In this document: piece by piece, positions 1 through 4,276 of the stretch | Layout of the letters: the number at the start of each line of letters is the position of its first letter | How positions within the stretch are numbered: the first letter of the stretch is position 1 | Source of the DNA: JANNGZ01 sp031404155 | Lineage (GTDB): Bacteria; Pseudomonadota; Gammaproteobacteria; Burkholderiales; Burkholderiaceae_C | Direction: 5' to 3' | NCBI GenBank assembly: GCA_031404155.1 | Contig: JANNGZ010000486.1 | Location: 1-5,257, forward strand | Length of the DNA: 5,257 bases | Notes under the pieces: generated by a model | Seen by the model: only the letters and a program-made list of their open reading frames with translations | What the model was told of the DNA's origin: nothing | Databases searched by the model: none | Translations under genes and position numbers: made by a program

Positions 1-302
1 GTCGGGTGCCAGCGCAGCGGGTCGGGTGCTGCGGCAACGCCGCTCGCCGCGCCGGTCTTCAACCACGGTTGCACAAAGGGCTCGAAAGCGCCGAGCACCA
101 CGCTCGGCTGCTGGCGGTAGAGCCAGGTGCGCTGGTTGCTGTGCCGCGGCGCGGTGAACGCGCTGCCGCTGAGCAACTCGGCCACCAGGCCCTGCGGTGC
201 GCGCTGCGGGTTGTTGCGGCCGACCGGCAACGCACCCGCTACCGCTTCGCTTTGAAACTGGTTGCCAAAGCCGCTTTGATGTCGGATTGCCGTGTCGCTC
301 AT
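1..302 (-). CDS. hmgA: Homogentisate 1,2-dioxygenase, N-terminal 100 residues (3' end outside window)
   Basis: HmgA is the Fe(II) ring-cleaving dioxygenase that converts homogentisate to maleylacetoacetate in tyrosine, phenylalanine and hydroxyphenylacetate breakdown in the cytoplasm. Translating the minus strand from the ATG at 302 gives a typical HmgA N-terminus: HQSGFGNQFQSEA (residues 8-20), GALPVGRNNPQRAPQGL (22-38), the LSGSAFTAPR segment (about 42-51), RTWLYR (about 56-61) and PDPLRWHP at the edge. The catalytic His/Glu residues lie in the missing C-terminal part. The ATG overlaps the TGA of the DUF2783 gene (ATGA), and a GGGGAG ribosome-binding site lies 8 bases upstream, so start and operon membership are well supported. 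The frame is open to the window edge with no sign of damage. Family assignment is by recognition of these motifs and is firm. Confidence 0.95.
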   Translation of the reverse strand, partial: MSDTAIRHQSGFGNQFQSEAVAGALPVGRNNPQRAPQGLVAELLSGSAFTAPRHSNQRTWLYRQQPSVVLGAFEPFVQPWLKTGAASGVAAAPDPLRWHP

Positions 303-514
303 TCTGTTTTCTCCCCGAGCAGGTTGCGCCGGGCCGCGGCGAGCGCTTCGCGCAGCACCGGCAAGGCGCCGATGTGATTGGCCAGCAGCAGCACCAGCCG
401 CGCGTTCAACTCGTGGCTCTGGGTTTCGCTGAGGCCCTGGTGCGCGTCGAGCAGCGCCTCGTAGAAGTCGTCGGGTGCATCGAGGTTGGGTTCGGTGTTC
501 AGGGCGGGTGTCAT
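299..514 (-). CDS. DUF2783 small protein, probable partner of the flavin hydroxylase (MhaB-like)
   Basis: This 71-residue soluble protein matches my recollection of the DUF2783 family: DDFYEALLDAHQGLSETQS followed by LNARLVLLLANHIG and a helical LREALAAAR tail. It has no signal peptide, membrane segment or Cys-based metal site. It lies directly between an FAD hydroxylase and hmgA. In Pseudomonas putida U, 3-hydroxyphenylacetate 6-hydroxylase is described as a large flavoprotein (MhaA) plus a coupling protein of about 8 kDa (MhaB); the size and position here fit that role, but the equivalence is inferred. The start is uncertain. The ATG at 514 is preferred; an in-frame TTG at 532 would overlap the hydroxylase stop (TTGA) and add six residues. 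Neither has a strong Shine-Dalgarno sequence, which suggests coupling to translation of the upstream gene. The TGA overlaps the hmgA ATG. Confidence 0.85.
   Translation of the reverse strand: MTPALNTEPNLDAPDDFYEALLDAHQGLSETQSHELNARLVLLLANHIGALPVLREALAAARRNLLGEKTE
311..316 (-). promoter_or_regulatory. Ribosome binding site of hmgA
   Basis: The minus strand reads GGGGAG followed by eight bases and the ATG at 302. It lies inside the 3' end of the DUF2783 gene and supports the ATG that overlaps the upstream stop codon. Confidence 0.75.
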
Positions 515-528
515 GGCGTTAACTCGGC

Positions 529-2424
529 TCAAGCAGAGGGTGCAGCAGCGGCAGGTTCACGGGCGGCCCGCGCACAAGCGCGGACGAGCGCGGCGCGCAC
601 CCGCGCCGCAGTGGGCACGCGCCAGCGTGCGCAGACATGCTGGTCGGGGCGCAGCAGGTAGGCGGTGCCGGGTTTCAGGTCGTAGCGCTGCGCGACGAGC
701 CCGGCACAAGGCAGCTCGACGAGCTGCAAGCCGAGGTCGGTGGCCCAGGCCGGCGGCGGCCCGGCCACCAACAGCGCGAAGCGTTCACCACTGAGTTCGC
801 GCAGCAGCCAGCGTGCGCCACCCAGCGGCGCGACGGCCGCCGCCGGGCCATGCAAAGGCGCGACGGCCGCCGCCGTGTCCAACAAGGGCGCGTCGGCCGC
901 CGCCGCGCCGGGCACCATCGCCCCCGCGAACTCATCGGCATCCGGCGTGTTCAGCGGCGAACCGTGCAGCGTGGCCGGCACCGACAGGCGCCCGCTGTTG
1001 ACCAGCTTGCGCGCGAAGGCGTGTTCGCTCGCCAGCTTGAGCGTGGCGTCGCGAAAGAGGCGGCTGACCGCCGACTTCGGCGTGATGAAGTCGGTGGCGC
1101 GGGTGGAGTTGAGGATGTTCTCGTTGGCCGCGAATTCGCGCTCGCTGGCGTAGCTGTCGAGAAGTTCGTCGCCGGCCTCGCCGCGCAGCACCCGGTCGAG
1201 CTTCCAGGCCAGGTTCTCGGCGTCCTGCACGCCGGCGTTGGCGCCGCGGGCGCCGAAGGGCGAGACGCCATGCGCGGCGTCGCCGGCAAAAAACACGCGG
1301 CCGTGGCGGAAGCTTTGCATGCGCAGGCAGGCGAAGGTGTAGACGCTGGCCCATTGCAGCTGGTACGCAATGGCAGGCACCGGCGAGCCGAAGCCTTTAG
1401 CGGATACCGATGTGGCGACGGCGGCGAGCATCGCGTCGATGCGCGGCTGGATGCGTTCGGGCTTGCGTTCCTCGTCCGGGTCGGCGTCCCAGCCGAGCTG
1501 AAAGTCGATGCGCCAGACGCCGTCGGGCTGCCGGTGCAGCAGAACACTTTGGTTTCGATGGAAGGGCGGGTCGAACCAGAACCAGCGCTCGGTGGGCAGC
1601 TCGATTGCCATCTTCACATCGGCGATCAGGAAACGGTCTCGGAACACCCGGCCTTTGCTCTCCTGGCCGAGCAGCGCGCGCAGCGGCGAGCGCGAGCCGT
1701 CGCATGCGGCCACATAGTCCGCCACGATTTGATAGCGACCTTGCGGCGTCTGGATGCCGAGGCACACGCCGTCACCGGTTTCTTCCAGCGCCACCACTTC
1801 GTTCTTCCAGCGGATCTCAAGATTCGGCAGCTCGGCCGCACGCACCGCCAGGTAAGCCTCGGCGTAGTACTGCTGCAGGTTGATGAACGCTGGGCGCTCA
1901 TCATGGAACCTCCGGGCTGCGCCCTCCGGTATTCGCCCTTGGGGCGGCCCGGCGGGCTCATCAGGAAACCTCCGGGCTGCGCCCTCCGGTATTCGCCCTT
2001 GGGGCGGCCCGGCGGGCTCATGTCCGGCCTCGGGCAGCAGGTCGAAGCGGTAAAGCAACTCGTCGCCGAGGAACACCCGGCCGACGTTCCACCCGACACC
2101 CTTGGCGCACATCACGTCGCCGACGCCGAGGCGGTCCCAGATTTCGAGCGTGCGCTTGGCAAAACAGATCGCGCGCGAGCCGGTCGAGAGCCGGTTGTCG
2201 TTGTCCAGCAGCAGCACGCGCTGGCCGCGCTGCGCGAGGTCGATCGCCAGGCTCAGGCCCACCGGCCCGGCGCCGACAATCACCACGAGATGCCGCGCCG
2301 GCGGGTCGCCGCGAGCTTGTGCGTCCTGGTCGGGCGAGCGGCGGTAGGCGAACTCGTGGGCCTGAATTTGCTGCGCGTCGGCGTCGTAGCCGAGCGCTGG
2401 CATCGAAGCCGTGGTGGCGCTCAT
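529..2424 (-). CDS. FAD-dependent aromatic hydroxylase (class A flavin monooxygenase, MhaA-like), with a 40-residue in-frame repeat insertion
   Basis: This 631-residue cytoplasmic flavoprotein probably hydroxylates a phenolic acid with NAD(P)H and O2. It has the three motifs of the p-hydroxybenzoate-hydroxylase fold: the dinucleotide motif GAGPVG (51-56), the DG motif CDGSRSPLR (241-249) and the second FAD motif FFAGDAAHGVSPFGARG (378-394). NLQQ lies at 182-185. The C-terminal part (about 538-605), with YLLRPDQHVCARWR, resembles the thioredoxin-like domain of phenol/MhpA-type hydroxylases. Being followed by DUF2783 and hmgA suggests that it makes homogentisate, for example as a 3-hydroxyphenylacetate 6-hydroxylase; substrate is inferred. 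The start ATG at 2424 has only a weak ribosome-binding site; an in-frame ATG at 2403 is possible. Residues 136-175 are two 20-residue tandem units from a 60-bp DNA repeat, and about 503-533 is an Ala-rich 10-residue repeat linker. These help explain a length greater than my recollection of about 570 for relatives. All three motifs are intact, so I do not call it a pseudogene. Confidence 0.93.
   Translation of the reverse strand: MSATTASMPALGYDADAQQIQAHEFAYRRSPDQDAQARGDPPARHLVVIVGAGPVGLSLAIDLAQRGQRVLLLDNDNRLSTGSRAICFAKRTLEIWDRLGVGDVMCAKGVGWNVGRVFLGDELLYRFDLLPEAGHEPAGPPQGRIPEGAARRFPDEPAGPPQGRIPEGAARRFHDERPAFINLQQYYAEAYLAVRAAELPNLEIRWKNEVVALEETGDGVCLGIQTPQGRYQIVADYVAACDGSRSPLRALLGQESKGRVFRDRFLIADVKMAIELPTERWFWFDPPFHRNQSVLLHRQPDGVWRIDFQLGWDADPDEERKPERIQPRIDAMLAAVATSVSAKGFGSPVPAIAYQLQWASVYTFACLRMQSFRHGRVFFAGDAAHGVSPFGARGANAGVQDAENLAWKLDRVLRGEAGDELLDSYASEREFAANENILNSTRATDFITPKSAVSRLFRDATLKLASEHAFARKLVNSGRLSVPATLHGSPLNTPDADEFAGAMVPGAAAADAPLLDTAAAVAPLHGPAAAVAPLGGARWLLRELSGERFALLVAGPPPAWATDLGLQLVELPCAGLVAQRYDLKPGTAYLLRPDQHVCARWRVPTAARVRAALVRACARAAREPAAAAPSA
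827..916. repeat. Three imperfect tandem copies of a 30-bp repeat in the hydroxylase linker
   Basis: On the plus strand, GGCGCG(A/T)CGGCCGCCGCCG recurs at 827, 857 and 887, exactly 30 bp apart, with diverged spacers between. In the hydroxylase frame each unit is ten residues of the type AAAVAPL-xx-P, giving a low-complexity Ala/Pro linker between the FAD domain and the C-terminal domain. The unit length is a multiple of three, so copy number can change without a frameshift. Confidence 0.85.
1901..1960. repeat. 60-bp hairpin repeat, copy A (inside hydroxylase gene)
   Basis: This copy matches the next 60 bases at 58 of 60 positions; the differences are at offsets 4 and 6. It can fold: CCGGGC (1912-1917) plus CGCCC (1920-1924) pair with GGGCG (1942-1946) plus GCCCGG (1947-1952), giving an 11-bp stem with a 2-base bulge and a 17-base loop. 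On the minus strand the unit begins TGAGCCC, and the gene sequence just past this copy also begins TGAGC, so the junction shares 5 bp. The hydroxylase frame reads through it as a Pro/Gly/Arg-rich segment containing GPPQGRIPEGAARRF. Confidence 0.92.
1961..2020. repeat. 60-bp hairpin repeat, copy B (tandem with copy A)
   Basis: This is the second, directly adjacent copy, with the same potential hairpin at 1972-2012. Copies A and B total 120 bp. Deleting them joins LLPEAGH to ERPAFINLQQYY in the hydroxylase, the uninterrupted sequence expected for the family. One of the three minus-strand frames contains TGA at the unit ends, so the insertion is tolerated only in the other two frames. Confidence 0.92.
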
Positions 2425-2479
2425 TTCAGGCCCATCTCACGCTGACTTCAGGTTGAGTTCAGGTCGATCGCACGCTCAC
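2425..2479. repeat. Diverged 22-bp direct repeat upstream of the hydroxylase gene
   Basis: In the 71-bp gap before the hydroxylase, plus-strand 2425-2446 and 2458-2479 match at about 18 of 22 positions, with a 33-bp period. Both begin TTCAGG, and a further TTCAGG lies between them at 2447. An 8-bp inverted pair, ATTTCAGG (2423-2430) and CCTGAAAT (2488-2495), brackets the gap. The position suits an operator or leader element, but no promoter or known regulator site can be assigned. Confidence 0.5.
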
Positions 2480-2495
2480 TGCCGGCGCCTGAAAT

Positions 2496-3449
2496 TCAGC
2501 CCTCGAGCGCCTTCCACATTTCGATGTCGCGCTCAGCCGTCCAGATGCGCGGGTCGCGGTACTGCGTCGCTTCGTCATAGGCGCGGGTCACGTCGAAGGG
2601 CATGCAGTGGTCGAAGATCACCCACTGGCCGTACTTCGGTTTCACCGCGGCGAGCGTGTCGCGGTAGACGCTGGCCAGGTCCTTGCCGGCTGCGGCACCC
2701 TGCTTCACCGCCGCGTAGACGTCGCTCACGAAGGCCCGCGTGCCGGCCAGGCCCTTGGCCACTTCGGCCTCGTTGCGCAAGGCTGCGCCACGGCCCGGCA
2801 CCAGCGCCTTGGGCTTCAGTGCGGCGATGTTGTCCAGCGTCTGCGGCCAGTCCTGGAAGTAGGCGTCGCCCGCGTAGGGCGTGGCGTCGAACTCCACCAG
2901 GTCGCCCGAGAGCAGGGTGCGCTCCTGCGGCAACCAGACCACCGTGTCGCCCTTGGTGTGGCCGCGGCCGAGCTGCAGCAACTGCACCTCGAGCTTGCCG
3001 AGCCAGAGCGTCATCTTGCCGGTGAAGGTCATCGTCGGCCAGGTGAGGCCCGGCGGCACGCTCTCGACGTTCTGGAACAGGCGCGGGAAACGGCCGATTT
3101 CGCTTAGCCGGTCCTGCTCGCCCCGCTCGACGATCAGGTCGTAGGTGTCCTGGCTGGCCAGGATCTGCTGCGGCGCGTAGGCACTCGCGCCGAGCACCCG
3201 CACCGCGTGGTAGTGCGTGAGCACCACGTACTTGATCGGCTTGCTGGTCACTTCGCGGATTCGCCGGATCACGTCGGCCGCCATCGCGGGGGTGGCCTGC
3301 GTGTCGGCCACCAGCACGCAGTCGTCGCCGATCACGATGCCGGTGTTCGGGTCGCCCTCGGCGGTGTAGGCCCAGGCGTGTTCGGAGAGCTGGGTGAAGG
3401 TGACCGTTTTTTCTTCCAGGTCGGACTGGCTGGCGAAGGCTTTGCTCAT
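2496..3449 (-). CDS. Metallo-beta-lactamase-fold hydrolase with altered metal-binding motif
   Basis: This 317-residue protein has an MBL fold: N-terminal strands with GIVIGDDCVLVADTQ (37-51), then VVLTHYHAVRVLGAS (75-89), LGRGHTKGDTVVW (160-172), LLSGDLVEF (179-187) and LVPGRGAAL (216-224). Compared with the usual HxHxDH, H79 and H81 are kept but Asp and His are replaced by V83 and R84. H164 and D183 remain, and the final ligand His is R220. The first metal site could be intact while the second lacks three usual ligands, so activity may use one metal, or FDHC (279-282) in the C-terminal extension might help (speculative). The ATG at 3449 was chosen for its GGAG ribosome-binding site; a longer version from a TTG at 3536 would translate the GC-rich hairpin. 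There is no signal peptide. Position before the hydroxylase suggests a role in the same aromatic pathway, but substrate is unknown. Confidence 0.94.
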   Translation of the reverse strand: MSKAFASQSDLEEKTVTFTQLSEHAWAYTAEGDPNTGIVIGDDCVLVADTQATPAMAADVIRRIREVTSKPIKYVVLTHYHAVRVLGASAYAPQQILASQDTYDLIVERGEQDRLSEIGRFPRLFQNVESVPPGLTWPTMTFTGKMTLWLGKLEVQLLQLGRGHTKGDTVVWLPQERTLLSGDLVEFDATPYAGDAYFQDWPQTLDNIAALKPKALVPGRGAALRNEAEVAKGLAGTRAFVSDVYAAVKQGAAAGKDLASVYRDTLAAVKPKYGQWVIFDHCMPFDVTRAYDEATQYRDPRIWTAERDIEMWKALEG

Positions 3450-3456
3450 GGTGTGG

Positions 3457-3460
3457 CTCC
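3457..3460 (-). promoter_or_regulatory. Ribosome binding site of the MBL-fold hydrolase
   Basis: GGAG on the minus strand lies seven bases before the ATG at 3449. It favours this ATG over the upstream in-frame TTG at 3536. Confidence 0.7.
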
Positions 3461-3488
3461 GGTGCGGGCAAGGGGCTAGCTTAGGCCA

Positions 3489-3526
3489 CGCAGCGCCCGG
3501 CGTCCGGGCCCGGGCCCGGGCCTGCG
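3489..3526 (-). terminator. GC-rich hairpin with CCGGGC hexamer repeats after the SapC gene; possible terminator or attenuator
   Basis: Seven bases beyond the SapC stop the DNA holds three tandem CCGGGC units (3504-3522). CGCAG (3489-3493) can pair with CTGCG (3522-3526), and GCCCGG (3495-3500) can pair with CCGGGC (3504-3509) or either of the other hexamers. The RNA would be very stable, but no U-run follows, so intrinsic termination is not shown. It separates the corC-like/SapC pair from the catabolic genes. Confidence 0.45.
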
Positions 3527-3532
3527 CTTCAC

Positions 3533-4276
3533 TCAAGCCGCGGCCTGGCGCAGGCGGCGCGCGACCAGCCGGCGCATATGCCCCATCGACGCCATCTGCA
3601 CCGAGAGCAGGCTCAGGATGCCGTTGCGGTGCAGCTCAAGCACCACCGCGTCGGGCAGCTCGGCGAACTTTTTTTCGTTGACCGCAAGAAACCCGTCGAC
3701 GCTGAGCTTGTTGCCGTCGGGCGCGTCGGCGTCGAAGCGCATCTCGCTGAGCAGGTCCAACTCGCCCAGGCGCTGGCAGAAGGCGCGGGTGCGCTGCGAT
3801 TCGGCTTCGAATTGTTCGAGCGTCTTCTGCATCTCCAGCGTGAAGTCGCTCGGCGTGCCGTCGATGTTGAACAGCGCATCGCCCTCTTTGTCATTCAACG
3901 AGGAGCAGGAGTCGTCGATGCACACCGCGTACTGCTGCGCGTCGATGCGCGCGATCGCAAACGGGTACATCCGCAGCATGAAGGGCACGTAGTCGGCGCT
4001 CCAGGTGGCGCCGGCGACGTACAGGTTCTCGTCGACGCCCAGGCCGAGCACCGCCATCGGCGCCACGTCGTCCTTGCCGGTCTGCTCGTTCTTGCCGGCA
4101 CGCACGAAGACGATCGCGTACTCACGCGCCACGTCGGCAAATTCGGCCACCGCGATGAAGGTGGCGTTGAGCTTGGCCACTGGCGCGAGGTCCACCAGCG
4201 GGCGGCGCAGGCGCAGCTTGAGGTGCTTCTCGCGGTCCAGCGCCACCGGGTTCTTGTGCAGGGCCTTGTTGATCAC
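3533..4276 (-). CDS. SapC family protein
   Basis: This 247-residue protein resembles the SapC family, named after a gene of the Campylobacter S-layer export locus; its biochemical role in other bacteria is unclear. Matching segments, from memory of the family, are NPVALDREKHLKLRL (9-23), LNATFIAVAEFADVAREYAIVFV (36-58), MAVLGLGVDENLYV (74-87), the W-x-ADYVPFMLRMYPF block (92-106) and the late SVDGFLAVNEKK (192-203). No signal peptide or obvious membrane helix is seen, so it is probably cytoplasmic. The start is a GTG whose last bases overlap the TGA of the CorC-like gene (GTGA), with a good AGAGGAA ribosome-binding site. A longer in-frame version from 4372 would add 32 Arg-rich residues that are merely the CorC-like gene read in another frame, so it was rejected. 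Coupling suggests joint expression with the CorC-like protein, although no functional link is known to me. Confidence 0.92.
   Translation of the reverse strand: MINKALHKNPVALDREKHLKLRLRRPLVDLAPVAKLNATFIAVAEFADVAREYAIVFVRAGKNEQTGKDDVAPMAVLGLGVDENLYVAGATWSADYVPFMLRMYPFAIARIDAQQYAVCIDDSCSSLNDKEGDALFNIDGTPSDFTLEMQKTLEQFEAESQRTRAFCQRLGELDLLSEMRFDADAPDGNKLSVDGFLAVNEKKFAELPDAVVLELHRNGILSLLSVQMASMGHMRRLVARRLRQAAA

Noticed and set aside
1901..2020. Possible CRISPR array or bipartite tandem array
   Set aside because: There are only two directly adjacent units with no variable spacers, and both lie inside a coding frame.
1626..2099. Minus-strand frame encoding two SPPGRPKGEYRRAQPGG-type units as a separate small protein
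   Set aside because: This is the 60-bp repeat read in a second open frame; the surrounding sequence is a shadow of the hydroxylase gene.
529..2424. Calling the hydroxylase a pseudogene because of the insertion
   Set aside because: The frame is intact from start to stop, all FAD motifs are present and the insertion keeps the frame; loss of activity cannot be judged from sequence alone.
637..2445. Plus-strand 602-codon open frame antisense to the hydroxylase
   Set aside because: It lies entirely opposite a gene with clear FAD motifs, its translation is Arg/Gly/Ala-rich without recognisable domains, and long antisense frames are expected at this GC content.
2575..3471. Minus-strand 298-codon open frame overlapping the MBL-fold hydrolase in another frame
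   Set aside because: The translation is Arg/Gly/Pro-rich and lacks motifs, whereas the other frame carries the full MBL motif set.
3450..3536. N-terminal extension of the MBL-fold hydrolase from a TTG
   Set aside because: It would translate the GC-rich hexamer hairpin into an Ala/Arg run; the ATG at 3449 has a GGAG at proper spacing.
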